Shown here: piece by piece, positions 1-8,627 of the stretch
How the letters are laid out: each line of letters begins with the position of its first letter
Position numbering within the stretch: position 1 is the stretch's first letter
Assembly: GCA_002350525.1 (NCBI GenBank)
Contig: DEFA01000024.1
Span: forward strand, 1-38,573
Direction: 5' to 3'
Origin: Lachnospiraceae bacterium UBA2864
GTDB lineage: Bacteria; Bacillota; Clostridia; Lachnospirales; Lachnospiraceae
DNA length: 38,573 bases
Position numbers and translations under genes: made by a program
The notes under the pieces: generated by a model
Told to the model about the DNA's origin: nothing
The model's database searches: none
The model's input: only the letters and a program-made list of their open reading frames with translations

Positions 1-3000
1 AATGTAACTCTTGATGAGGCAGTAACAACAGGTGTATCAGAAGTAAAAGACGGCGTAATCGTAGTAAAGGATGAGCCGGAAAAGATTGAAGATGTAACAG
101 TAAAGATCAGCAAGGTAGCACTTGGTGGTGAAGAGCTTGAGGGAGCTTCAATCATAATCAGAGATTCAAAGGATGAAGTAGTTGATGAGTGGACATCAAC
201 AAAGAATGTTCATGAGACAGTTCTTAAGCCTGGTACATATACTCTTAATGAGGAAGCAGCACCTGAAGGTTATGACAAGGTTGAAACTACAATAGAATTT
301 GAAGTAGATGCTGAAGGAAAAGTAACAGTAACTAAGGCAGATACAACAGGTCTTGTAAAGGTAAATGATGAAGGAGTAATAGTAGTAGCAAATGCTCCGA
401 CACAGCCGGATGAGACTACAGTAAAGATCAGTAAGGTAGATGCAGGCACAGGTGATGAAATTCCTGGAGCTAAGATGCAGCTTACAGATTCAGATGACAA
501 TGTAGTTGCAGATTGGGAGTCAACAGACAAGCCTCATGAAGTAACACTTAAGCCCGGAACATATACAATTCATGAAGAAGCAGCACCTAAGGGATATGAT
601 GTTGTAAAGACAGACATAACCTTTACAGTGGATGCTGATGGAAAGGTAACACTTGATAGTGCAGTAACAACAGGTGTATCTGAAGTAGTAGACGGTGTAA
701 TTGTTGTTAAGGATGAGCCTCTTAATACCGTAAAGGTAAGTAAGGTTGATGCAGGTACCGGAGAAGAGCTCGAAGGCGCTAAGATAGTACTTAAGGATTC
801 AGAAGGTAATGAGGTTGATACATGGATTTCAGAGAAGAAGCCTCATGAAGTAGAGCTTATTCCTGGTACATACACAATTATCGAGGATACAGCACCGGAA
901 GGCTACGACACCGTTCATTCTGAAATAACCTTTACAGTAGATTCAGATGGAAATGTAACACTTAATGACGCTGTAACAACAGGAGTTTCAGAGGTAAACG
1001 AAGACGGAGTTCTTCTGGTAAAGGATGAACCGCTTAAGGGTTCAATCGTGATCACAAAGAGCTTCGATGGAAACAATGTAACAGAAGAAGAGAAGGAAGG
1101 CGGACTTCAGTTCCAGGTAACAACTACAGTTGATAACAAGACTGTATGGCTTGACTCAGAAGGAAATCTTTCGGAAACAGAAGTTACACTTACACTTGCT
1201 AACGACTTCACATATGATGAAGCAGGCAATACATGGACAAAGACCTTTGATAATGTCCCGATAGGTAAGTACACGGTTGAAGAAACAAATACAACCATAG
1301 AGGGATATAACTTCAAGGGAAGCACGTTCAATGGTGTAGAGAAAGCGAACAACAAGGTTGAGATAACAGTTGAGGCTGATGAGGAATCAAAGGTTGAGAT
1401 TGTTGATGCTTATGAACAGGTAGCAAGCCTTACGGTTAAGAAGGCTGTTACAGATGAAGCAGCAGCTGCAGCAGCTGATAAGACCTACAGAATTGCTCTT
1501 AAGAATTCAGCAGGTAAGTACTTCAACGGAACAGAATTTACAGACAGCGAGAAGTACTTCGAAATATCAATAGCTGAGCCTTATACATTTGAAAATCTTC
1601 CGGTTGATCAGACATATACAGTTGTGGAAGATCTCGGAGATGATAATGCAAAGGTAGAGCTTACAGGATTTGCATTCGAAGGATATGAAGTAGCGGATGT
1701 AGAACTTGGTAAGGATGATGCAACAGTTACAATAACAAACAAGTATACAAGAGATAAGGGTGACCTTGTTATCACTAAACTTGTTAAGGGACCTGTAACT
1801 GAGGAAGAGTTTAACGGAGCTCTTACATTTACGGTAGTGGATGCAAAGGGTAACGAGATTAATGTAACCAAGAATGACGGAACGACTGGTTCAAGTAAGA
1901 ATATGACTATAAAGGATTATTTCGAACTTGTATCCGGTGAGAACGGAGAGTTTACATATAAGCTCACCATTAAAGATGTTCCGACAGGAAAATACACAGT
2001 AACAGAGACCAATTCAACCTTTGACGGATACGAGCTTGTCAGCAAGCACGGTGGCGGAAGCGTAAATGTTGTAAAGGGAGAAGAGGCAATCAGTAACTTT
2101 GTTGATGAATATCAGCCTTCGACGGGAACTCTTGAGATAGTTAAGGATTTCAAGAATGCACCTACGAATCTCGAAGCATCACAGATGGTATTTGAAATAT
2201 CGGGACCGGCTCATTTCAACAACGGAGAGAATCTGATAGTAACATATGCAGATTTTACAGACGGTAAGTATGTGATCGAAAATGCACCTATCGGCAGATA
2301 CACAGTAACAGAGACAGCTCAGGAAGATGCCAAGGTGGATGGAAGTGATAAGTATACATTCAGTAAAGAAGCAAGTACATTAACAGGAAGCAGAGAAGTT
2401 CTTAAGGGAGCTACAGCAACTGTTACACTTAAGAATGTATATGAAAAGAACGAGATACTCGGATCACTTACTGTTAATAAGACTGTATCAATGAATGACG
2501 GTTCTCCTGTTCCTGAAGAAACATTTGTTTCCGATAAGGTATTTAACATAACTGTTCAGAATACTGATACAGGACTTTATGTAGCAGGAGACGGTGAGTA
2601 CAGCGAGTCACCTGTAGAACATCAGATTTCAGGCGGACAGGCAGTTGTATTCAATAACCTTAAGCTTGGTAATTATACAGTAAGCGAAGATGTTGCGGAT
2701 GCAACAAAGGTTGATTACAGAGTTATCTACGATGGTTCAGAGAGTGTGCCTGAAGCAACAGCTGCTCTTACGGCAGATTCAAAGAATGCAAATGTATCTA
2801 TAAGCAATGTTTACAGACATTATGAACCTGAAGAAATAGTTGATTATCCTGTATTCTTCAGTAAGGAAGATTCACTCAGCGGAGCAGAAGTTCCGGGAGC
2901 AACAATCGAGCTTTACAAGGGAGAATCTGCTACAGGAACACCTTATAAGACATGGGTATCTTCACTCACATCTCATGTAGAGAATCTTGAAGAAGGTAAA

Positions 3001-4989
3001 TACACATTTAAGGAAACAGTAGCACCTGAGGGATATGATATTGTAACTACAGAGATTAAGTTTGAGGTTATGAAGGATGACTCTGAAAAGGGTTATTCGG
3101 TATCACTCATTGATCTTTCGGATGAAGTATTAAAAGCTGCTAAGCAGAGAGATGACGGAACACTGGTACTTAAGAATGATCCGATGCTTGGTCTGCTGAA
3201 GGTTGTTAAGGTAGTTAAGACAGATACAGGTAATATACCGGTAGTTGACGGATTCCATGTAACTATCCAGAATCTGAAGAACGGTCTGTATGTACAGAAT
3301 ACAGATGGTGTCCTGGGTAGTGCAGCTAAGGATATTCTTATACCGATAGGCGAAGACGGAGTCGGTTCTGTTGAGGTTAAGGGTCTCAGACCTGCTACAT
3401 ATCTTGTGGTAGAGAAGGATGCCGATGCTAAGAATGTAGCCGGATTCATCTATGATGCAAACGGAAGTATATCTGAAGTTAATGGTCTGATCGAGTTAGA
3501 CAAAAGTGAAGTTACGGTTACACTTGAGAATGACTATGTGGAAGATGTCGGAACACTTGAAGTGACCAAGACTGTTACGGGAGACGCACCGGCTGACAAG
3601 ACCGAGTTCAAGGTAACAGTAAAGAATGCTGATGACAAGTATCTTACGGCAGACGGAAAGGTAAGCGATGAGAAAGCTGTTCTTACCGTAAAGGCAGGAG
3701 AGAAGCTTACTTTCAACAATATTCCGAGTGGTAAATATACCGTTGAAGAAGATGTAGAGGATGCCGAGAATGTTGTCGGTTATAAGTATAATTCGGAAGC
3801 TTCGGTAGTAGCAAAGGATGCTACAGTTACACATGATAAGACAGCAACAGTTGAACTTATAAATGATTACACAGAGACATCAACAGGATTTATCGAAGTA
3901 CACGTTACGGAAGAAAAATCAGGAAAAGATGTTCATGATGCAACAGTAGTAGTTACAAATAAGAAGACCGGCGAGGAGTTTACTTATAAGACCGATAAGG
4001 AAGGTAAGATTGTCGATGAAGATGGCAAGACACCTGAGGTACCTTCAGGAGAATATACTGTAACTATTAAGGATGTTCCTAAGGGATATGACATCAGTAC
4101 CGGTGAAAAGGGTGATGTGACAGTACCTAAGAATGAGACAGGTAAGCATGAAGCAGTTATAAAGACTGAGCGTGGCGGTATAGTAATTACTGTTTACGAT
4201 GAGGAAACAGGAAATGTAGTACCAAATGCGGAAGTTACGATCACAACACCTGACGGAAATACCAAGACATTTATAACTGATTCTGAAGGACAGGTTAAGG
4301 AATACAGCAAGACGGATGAATACGGAAACTATACTCAGGAGCCGGGAACATTCACCTATGTTGTAACCAAGGTGCCTACAGGATACAAAGTAACAACAGG
4401 CGAGTCACAGACAGGAGTGGTAGAAGCTGGTAAACTTACAGAACTTGAAGCACGTATTTCTCCAAAAACAGGTGGACTTGATATTCAGGTACTTGATGAG
4501 AAGACACTTGAGCCGGTTGTGAATGCGGTTGTAGAGATTAAAACACCTGACGGAGCGAAAGTTGAGATCACCACAGATCAGAACGGTATGATCAACAAGT
4601 TCGTTGAAAAAGATAAGAACGGTAATTATACAGCTAAGGTTGGCGAATATGATATTACCGTTATAAAGGTTCCTGAAGGATATTCTGTAACAACAGGTCA
4701 GACAAAGACAGAAACGGTTGTTGAAGGTGAAGTTAAGCATCATGTTGCTAAGATAGCTACAGCTAAAAACAGTACTGATACCGATACAACTAACAAGAAT
4801 AACACTAATAAGGATACCAACAAGAATAACAACACAACCGTAAATAATAATAAGAATTCTACAAAGAAGACTGATACAAATGCTAAGACAGGTGATGCTA
4901 CGGAAGTAGCAGGAATCATAGCACTTATGCTTGTATCACTCGCAGCAGTAGTTGAAATAATCAGACGTAAGAAGGAAGATGAGGAATAA
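1..4989 (+). CDS. Large CnaB/SpaA-repeat cell-wall adhesin, 5' end outside the window
   Basis: The reading frame is already open at base 1, so this is the C-terminal 1662 residues of a longer surface protein and the ATG at 475 is internal. It opens with tandem modules of about 103-107 residues, starting near bases 100, 421 and 730. Each has a Lys in a KISKVD-like strand, a GTYTIxEExAPxGYD block and a closing VKDEP, the pattern of CnaB (SpaA-like) domains whose Lys and Asn/Asp form an internal isopeptide bond with help from a Glu. The middle carries more divergent beta-sandwich repeats ending in xGKYTVEE motifs, and three further SpaA-type repeats start near 3890, 4180 and 4480. A Thr/Asn/Lys-rich linker (about 4765-4880) follows, then NAKTG, a hydrophobic helix and RRKKEDEE: a sortase sorting signal in which L and P of LPxTG are N and A. 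Role inferred: wall-anchored stalk or adhesin. No sortase gene is in view. Confidence 0.9.
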   Translation, partial: NVTLDEAVTTGVSEVKDGVIVVKDEPEKIEDVTVKISKVALGGEELEGASIIIRDSKDEVVDEWTSTKNVHETVLKPGTYTLNEEAAPEGYDKVETTIEFEVDAEGKVTVTKADTTGLVKVNDEGVIVVANAPTQPDETTVKISKVDAGTGDEIPGAKMQLTDSDDNVVADWESTDKPHEVTLKPGTYTIHEEAAPKGYDVVKTDITFTVDADGKVTLDSAVTTGVSEVVDGVIVVKDEPLNTVKVSKVDAGTGEELEGAKIVLKDSEGNEVDTWISEKKPHEVELIPGTYTIIEDTAPEGYDTVHSEITFTVDSDGNVTLNDAVTTGVSEVNEDGVLLVKDEPLKGSIVITKSFDGNNVTEEEKEGGLQFQVTTTVDNKTVWLDSEGNLSETEVTLTLANDFTYDEAGNTWTKTFDNVPIGKYTVEETNTTIEGYNFKGSTFNGVEKANNKVEITVEADEESKVEIVDAYEQVASLTVKKAVTDEAAAAAADKTYRIALKNSAGKYFNGTEFTDSEKYFEISIAEPYTFENLPVDQTYTVVEDLGDDNAKVELTGFAFEGYEVADVELGKDDATVTITNKYTRDKGDLVITKLVKGPVTEEEFNGALTFTVVDAKGNEINVTKNDGTTGSSKNMTIKDYFELVSGENGEFTYKLTIKDVPTGKYTVTETNSTFDGYELVSKHGGGSVNVVKGEEAISNFVDEYQPSTGTLEIVKDFKNAPTNLEASQMVFEISGPAHFNNGENLIVTYADFTDGKYVIENAPIGRYTVTETAQEDAKVDGSDKYTFSKEASTLTGSREVLKGATATVTLKNVYEKNEILGSLTVNKTVSMNDGSPVPEETFVSDKVFNITVQNTDTGLYVAGDGEYSESPVEHQISGGQAVVFNNLKLGNYTVSEDVADATKVDYRVIYDGSESVPEATAALTADSKNANVSISNVYRHYEPEEIVDYPVFFSKEDSLSGAEVPGATIELYKGESATGTPYKTWVSSLTSHVENLEEGKYTFKETVAPEGYDIVTTEIKFEVMKDDSEKGYSVSLIDLSDEVLKAAKQRDDGTLVLKNDPMLGLLKVVKVVKTDTGNIPVVDGFHVTIQNLKNGLYVQNTDGVLGSAAKDILIPIGEDGVGSVEVKGLRPATYLVVEKDADAKNVAGFIYDANGSISEVNGLIELDKSEVTVTLENDYVEDVGTLEVTKTVTGDAPADKTEFKVTVKNADDKYLTADGKVSDEKAVLTVKAGEKLTFNNIPSGKYTVEEDVEDAENVVGYKYNSEASVVAKDATVTHDKTATVELINDYTETSTGFIEVHVTEEKSGKDVHDATVVVTNKKTGEEFTYKTDKEGKIVDEDGKTPEVPSGEYTVTIKDVPKGYDISTGEKGDVTVPKNETGKHEAVIKTERGGIVITVYDEETGNVVPNAEVTITTPDGNTKTFITDSEGQVKEYSKTDEYGNYTQEPGTFTYVVTKVPTGYKVTTGESQTGVVEAGKLTELEARISPKTGGLDIQVLDEKTLEPVVNAVVEIKTPDGAKVEITTDQNGMINKFVEKDKNGNYTAKVGEYDITVIKVPEGYSVTTGQTKTETVVEGEVKHHVAKIATAKNSTDTDTTNKNNTNKDTNKNNNTTVNNNKNSTKKTDTNAKTGDATEVAGIIALMLVSLAAVVEIIRRKKEDEE

Positions 4990-5027
4990 TCCGAAACTGA
5001 CTGATTACAGATAGGCAAAAGATTTAT

Positions 5028-5064
5028 AGTGCAGTGTGATATATGTCACACTGCACTATTTTTA
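5028..5064 (+). terminator. Intrinsic terminator of the adhesin gene
   Basis: Perfect 12-bp inverted repeat (AGTGCAGTGTGA / TCACACTGCACT) with a 6-nt loop, followed by a T-rich tract. It starts 38 bp after the adhesin stop codon. Confidence 0.9.
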
Positions 5065-5084
5065 TTCTTTGCGAAAATACATTA

Positions 5085-5114
5085 TTGAATTAAACGAATT
5101 AAATATATTATAAT
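5085..5114 (+). promoter_or_regulatory. Putative niaR promoter
   Basis: TTGAAT (5085-5090) and TATAAT (5109-5114) are separated by 18 bp, about 58 bp upstream of the niaR ATG. No copy of the AGGTGTC palindrome lies here, so the sequence gives no sign of autoregulation. Confidence 0.6.
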
Positions 5115-5172
5115 ATCCATTGGCTCATTTTAATTACAAGACCTCTGAAATAAAGAATTTGGGATAAAATAT

Positions 5173-5679
5173 ATGGACAATCACGATAGAAGAAATAAAA
5201 TTCTTAAAGCCATTCAAGATAGCGATTCTCCGGTCAGCGCATCTCGCCTGTCAAAAGAGATGGGAGTGAGCAGACAGATAATAGTAGGAGATGTAGCGCT
5301 GCTGCGTGCTGAAGGAAATGATATATTGTCTACGCCAAGGGGATATGTTGCCGCATCAAATGAGAAGTCTGTGACCAGGCGTATAGCGGTAAATCATTCA
5401 GCTGAAGAAACGCAGTTAGAGCTTTATACTCTGGTGGATGCGGGCTGTACTGTGGAGGATGTAATTGTTGAGCATCCTATTTATGGACAGTTGATAGGGG
5501 GACTTAGAATTTCAAGCAGATACGATGTTGACGAGTTTATAAGAAAGTCGAAAGAGGAAAATGCAACACCGCTTTCAGCTCTTACAGAAGGAATACATTT
5601 GCATACTCTGAGTGCAAACTCTGAGGAGCAGATTGATAGAGCAATCGAAAAACTAAAAGAATTAGGGATTCTTTTATAA
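5173..5679 (+). CDS. niaR: NiaR-type niacin-responsive repressor (HTH_11 + 3H domain)
   Basis: 168 residues, the usual NiaR/YrxA length. Residues 6-60 form a winged helix (ILKAIQDSDSPVSASRLSKE, then GVSRQIIVGDVALLR as recognition helix). Residues 68-168 form the 3H domain, with the family's conserved histidines at H75, H101 and H142/H144 and E83 placed as a probable metal ligand. The family is known to bind nicotinate and repress NAD-precursor uptake or synthesis genes. The start is the only Met preceding the HTH; its ribosome site is weak (TTTGGGAT). The next gene downstream carries a palindromic operator in its leader, which fits local control of a transporter. Identity is strong from the domain pattern; the effector is inferred from the family. 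Confidence 0.88.
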   Translation: MDNHDRRNKILKAIQDSDSPVSASRLSKEMGVSRQIIVGDVALLRAEGNDILSTPRGYVAASNEKSVTRRIAVNHSAEETQLELYTLVDAGCTVEDVIVEHPIYGQLIGGLRISSRYDVDEFIRKSKEENATPLSALTEGIHLHTLSANSEEQIDRAIEKLKELGILL

Positions 5680-5719
5680 ATCATCTAAATGAATATATTT
5701 TTCTTGGTAGTTTTTAATA

Positions 5720-5748
5720 TTGACTTTTTGATGACGTGATACTATAAT
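5720..5748 (+). promoter_or_regulatory. Promoter of the putative niacin transporter
   Basis: TTGACT (5720-5725), 17-bp spacer and TATAAT (5743-5748). The -10 box is exactly the loop of the hairpin at 5731-5760. Predicted transcription start is near 5755, which puts the palindromic operator at about +16 to +32. Confidence 0.7.
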
Positions 5749-5767
5749 GTGTCACGTCATTTGTTTT
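5731..5767 (+). terminator. Hairpin with T tract, probable niaR terminator
   Basis: Arms ATGACGTGATAC and GTGTCACGTCAT pair over 12 bp with one G-U wobble around a TATAAT loop and are followed by TTTGTTTT. Stem length, loop size and T tract match the other terminators here. The same bases contain the downstream promoter's -10 box, so it may instead be an operator. Confidence 0.6.
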
Positions 5768-5768
5768 G

Positions 5769-5788
5769 ACAGGTGTCAAGACACCTAT
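5769..5788 (+). promoter_or_regulatory. Putative NiaR operator
   Basis: AGGTGTC-AA-GACACCT (5771-5786) is a perfect inverted repeat apart from the central AA, extending with one mismatch to an ACAGGTGTC half-site on the left. It lies just downstream of the predicted transcription start of the transporter and 90 bp after the 3H-domain regulator gene. Assigning it to NiaR is inference from position and symmetry, plus its general likeness to what I recall of NiaR boxes. Confidence 0.7.
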
Positions 5789-5841
5789 TAACCAAACCAT
5801 AGGTTCTCCCCGTGGTATTACTGAAAAAAAGAGGAAGAAAA

Positions 5842-6984
5842 ATGGAAAAAGAAAAGAAAGTTGAAGAACAAAAGACTGACGTAAAGGTGAAAGAAAAAGG
5901 CTTTAAGGCATTTCTGAAGAGAAAGGACATTGAGATATCACTCAAACGTTACGGAATAGATGCCCTTGGTGCTATGGCAAAGGGACTGTTCTGTTCACTC
6001 CTGATCGGTACTATTATCGATACGATAGGAAAGCAGTTCGGAATAAGCTTCCTTACAGCAATCGTTGCTACAATCGGTGATAAAGAATATACGGTCGGCG
6101 GTATCGCATCTGCTATGAGCGGTCCGGCAATGGCGGCAGCAATTGCTTATGCACTTAAGAGCCCTGAGCTTGTTCTCTTCTCTATGATACCTGTCGGATT
6201 TGCGGCAAATGCCCTTGGTGGAGCAGGAGGTCCTCTTGCTGTTCTCTTTATAGCAATCATTGCTTCAGAGATCGGTAAGGCCGTTTCCAAGCAGACTAAG
6301 ATAGATATACTTGTAACACCGCTTGTTACTATCGGAACAGGAATATTCCTGTCATGGCTTATCGCACCGAAGCTCGGAGCAGCAGCAATGTGGGTGGGTA
6401 AGGTTATAATGAAGGCTACGGAGTTACAGCCATTCCTTATGGGAATAGTTGTATCGGTACTTGTAGGTGTAGCTCTTACACTTCCTATATCATCCGCAGC
6501 AATCTGTGCGGCATTCGGACTTACGGGACTTGCAGGTGGTGCTGCTGTTGCGGGATGTTCTGCTCAGATGATCGGATTTGCGGTTATCTCATTTAAGGAG
6601 AACAAATGGGGCGGACTCGTATCACAGGGTATAGGTACATCTATGCTTCAGATGGGAAATATAGTTAAGAATCCTCGTATATGGATAGCTCCGACACTTG
6701 CATCGGCTATAACAGGCCCTCTTGCAACCTGTCTTTTCAAAATGCAGATGAACGGTGCTCCTGTATCATCAGGTATGGGAACTTGTGGTCTTGTAGGCCA
6801 GATAGGTGTATATACAGGATGGGTAAATGATGTTGCCGCAGGTACAAAGGCAGCTATTACAGGCTTTGACTGGGCGGGACTTATTCTTATATCATTAGTT
6901 CTTCCGGCGGTTCTGTCACTTCTTATTAATTCAGTGCTTAAGAAGATCGGCTGGGTTAAAGAAGGCGATATGAAGCTTGACTAA
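5842..6984 (+). CDS. PTS_EIIC_2-family membrane transporter, probable niacin/NAD-precursor uptake
   Basis: 380 residues from the ATG at 5842, which has GAGGA six bases upstream; an in-frame GTG at 5812 has no comparable ribosome site. After a charged cytoplasmic N-terminus (about 40 residues) come eight or nine Gly/Ala-rich hydrophobic segments with motifs such as SGPAMAAAIAYALKSPE, NALGGAGGP and SGMGTCGLVGQIG, matching the family usually annotated as PTS sugar transporter subunit IIC. No EIIA, EIIB, EI or HPr gene and no sugar-metabolism gene is nearby, so a phosphotransferase role is not supported by context. The operator in its leader and the adjacent NiaR suggest the substrate is nicotinate, nicotinamide or a riboside. 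Family is fairly sure; substrate is inference. Confidence 0.8.
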   Translation: MEKEKKVEEQKTDVKVKEKGFKAFLKRKDIEISLKRYGIDALGAMAKGLFCSLLIGTIIDTIGKQFGISFLTAIVATIGDKEYTVGGIASAMSGPAMAAAIAYALKSPELVLFSMIPVGFAANALGGAGGPLAVLFIAIIASEIGKAVSKQTKIDILVTPLVTIGTGIFLSWLIAPKLGAAAMWVGKVIMKATELQPFLMGIVVSVLVGVALTLPISSAAICAAFGLTGLAGGAAVAGCSAQMIGFAVISFKENKWGGLVSQGIGTSMLQMGNIVKNPRIWIAPTLASAITGPLATCLFKMQMNGAPVSSGMGTCGLVGQIGVYTGWVNDVAAGTKAAITGFDWAGLILISLVLPAVLSLLINSVLKKIGWVKEGDMKLD

Positions 6985-7020
6985 AAATCCTACAAGAAAT
7001 AAACAGAGAGTTTAAATCTT

Positions 7021-7062
7021 AACCTCTTTATCGGACTTGATGTTCCGATAGAGAGGTTTTTT
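7021..7062 (+). terminator. Intrinsic terminator of the transporter gene
   Basis: 15-bp stem (7021-7035 with 7044-7058, one G-U wobble) and a TTTTTT tract. The T tract overlaps the start of the direct-repeat element of the next promoter. Confidence 0.88.
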
Positions 7063-7089
7063 GATGCAATTATGATGCATTTCTATAGT
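7059..7089 (+). promoter_or_regulatory. Promoter with GATRCA direct-repeat box for the lipoprotein gene
   Basis: TTGATG (7061-7066), 17-bp spacer, TATAGT (7084-7089). Superimposed is GATGCAATTATGATGCATTT (7063-7082): two GATGCA half-sites 11 bp apart. This matches the boxes at 21555-21574 (+) and 21481-21500 (-) between the two-component and efflux operons; 13 bases (7059-7071) are identical to 21562-21574. Spacing of one helical turn is typical of OmpR-family binding sites. Confidence 0.55.
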
Positions 7090-7142
7090 ATAAGATACTA
7101 TGTAAAGATAGGCTTTTTGCAGTGAGGTGAAAGGAGTACTAT

Positions 7143-8627
7143 ATGATAGGCAAAAAGATTATATTAGCCGGAATCTGCAGTGCCATGTTGTTGCTTGGCG
7201 GATGCGGCAAAACAGATGATAAGATTGAAGAATACGGCGGTGAACAGGTTGAAACGACAGCTGTAACGGAAGGAAGCAGTGAAGCTGCGGGATCGGATAT
7301 AACAGAGGAGAAAATATCAGGTACAGGAAATGATGAAGTTAATCCGCTTTTAGGCCCGGAAAAGATAGAGTGGCGGGATAAATTCGATGCCGCTGACGGT
7401 AAGATACAGGCCGATATATATATTGACTATCAACCGGTTCCGGCAAGCGGGATCCCAATGTATAATTATAAAAATTTAAAGCTGGGAGATGTTAAAGAAG
7501 AGGAGATAGTTAAAAAACTTTTCGGTGAGACAGCCACTCAGTATACCGGAACATTTGAAGAAACAGGATCCATGTATAATATGCTGGATGCTTATATGTG
7601 CTTCTATTATGTAGCTGTAACACCTATGCCGGATAATGTGGAATTTAAAGCCTGGGTGGATGAGGAAAACTACTTCGTCCATACATATGAGGGCACTTAT
7701 AGGAATATGGATTGTATGTTAATGGTAGGATATAGTTACGAATATAATTGTTCCTTTTTGGCTATGTATCCTGTAAATGCAGGTGATGCGATAAATCATT
7801 CGGAATACACTGTTATGGGAAGACTCACTCCTTCGAGCATGAGCGATTTTGTAAACGGATCTGCAGCAGGTGATGTGGCATCCTCTGAAAACGATACTGA
7901 GACAGATGATAAAAACGTGAACAAATGTACAATGGATGATGATGAGCTTCTCGCTACATGCACAAACTTTTTGAAAGAGTATCTTATGATGGACGCCTGT
8001 GAAGATGCATTTTCAACAGAAGACCAAGCGTATTCTATGGTTTATGTTGAAGGCGATGAAGTTCAAAAAGGTCCAAGGCAAGATGTGGTTTTCTACACAA
8101 GTCCTGAGGATATGTATACTACGGAAGATTCGCTGACGGGAGAACTCAAAGATCCGAATTTTCAGGAGAAGAACGGATATTATGTCGCGCTTTCCAACAA
8201 TATAGGCGGTATTTTCACTTATGGAGCATCTGCTGCTTCATACAGAGACTATGAATATTATGATATAGCTACCTACAATCAGGGAGGCTTCTATGTTAAC
8301 GATGACGGAGTTATGGGCTTCATTCTGCTTTTTGACGGATGGCTTACGGAAAAGATTGCGGAAGACTCTTCTATTCTCAGTTTTGAAATGTTGAAAGAAA
8401 GCTTTATTAGCGAAGTATCGGAGAATGTCGATCCGTCAAAGCTTGATACAGATAAATTATATTTTAAAAATATGTTTCTTACATATTACGGAATCACCAA
8501 TCCTGATGATGAGAGCACGGGAACTCTGGTTCCGGCTCTGTGGTTTACCGCGACAGAAGGCACGACTACGAAGATGACTGTTATCATAAATGCCTTGGAC
8601 GGATCGCTGATAGATATATCGTATTAG
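7143..8627 (+). CDS. Exported lipoprotein, paralogue of the genes at 15578 and 17183
   Basis: 494 residues with a type II signal peptide (MIGKKIILAGICSAMLLLGGC; lipobox LGGC, Cys21). The start has AAAGGAG about 6 bases upstream. The mature N-terminus has an EEYGGE motif and a Ser/Thr/Glu linker, then an alpha/beta region of unknown fold with a conserved C-terminal block (PALWF, then IINALDGS near the end). The same order of motifs, including NKCTxDDDELLATCTNFL, recurs in the two paralogues. I do not recognise the family; the PAW-plus-NA-x-DGS ending is loosely like PepSY/YycI-type extracytoplasmic domains, which is speculative. Its promoter carries the box found at the two-component/efflux locus. 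Its stop overlaps the stop of the convergent regulator by two bases. Confidence 0.85.
   Translation: MIGKKIILAGICSAMLLLGGCGKTDDKIEEYGGEQVETTAVTEGSSEAAGSDITEEKISGTGNDEVNPLLGPEKIEWRDKFDAADGKIQADIYIDYQPVPASGIPMYNYKNLKLGDVKEEEIVKKLFGETATQYTGTFEETGSMYNMLDAYMCFYYVAVTPMPDNVEFKAWVDEENYFVHTYEGTYRNMDCMLMVGYSYEYNCSFLAMYPVNAGDAINHSEYTVMGRLTPSSMSDFVNGSAAGDVASSENDTETDDKNVNKCTMDDDELLATCTNFLKEYLMMDACEDAFSTEDQAYSMVYVEGDEVQKGPRQDVVFYTSPEDMYTTEDSLTGELKDPNFQEKNGYYVALSNNIGGIFTYGASAASYRDYEYYDIATYNQGGFYVNDDGVMGFILLFDGWLTEKIAEDSSILSFEMLKESFISEVSENVDPSKLDTDKLYFKNMFLTYYGITNPDDESTGTLVPALWFTATEGTTTKMTVIINALDGSLIDISY

Noticed and set aside
475..4989. ATG at 475 as the true start of the adhesin
   Set aside because: The same frame is open from base 1 and encodes further CnaB modules, so 475 is internal.
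5842..6984. Sugar phosphotransferase permease as annotated by family name
   Set aside because: No EIIA/EIIB/HPr or sugar genes nearby, and the operator context points to niacin.
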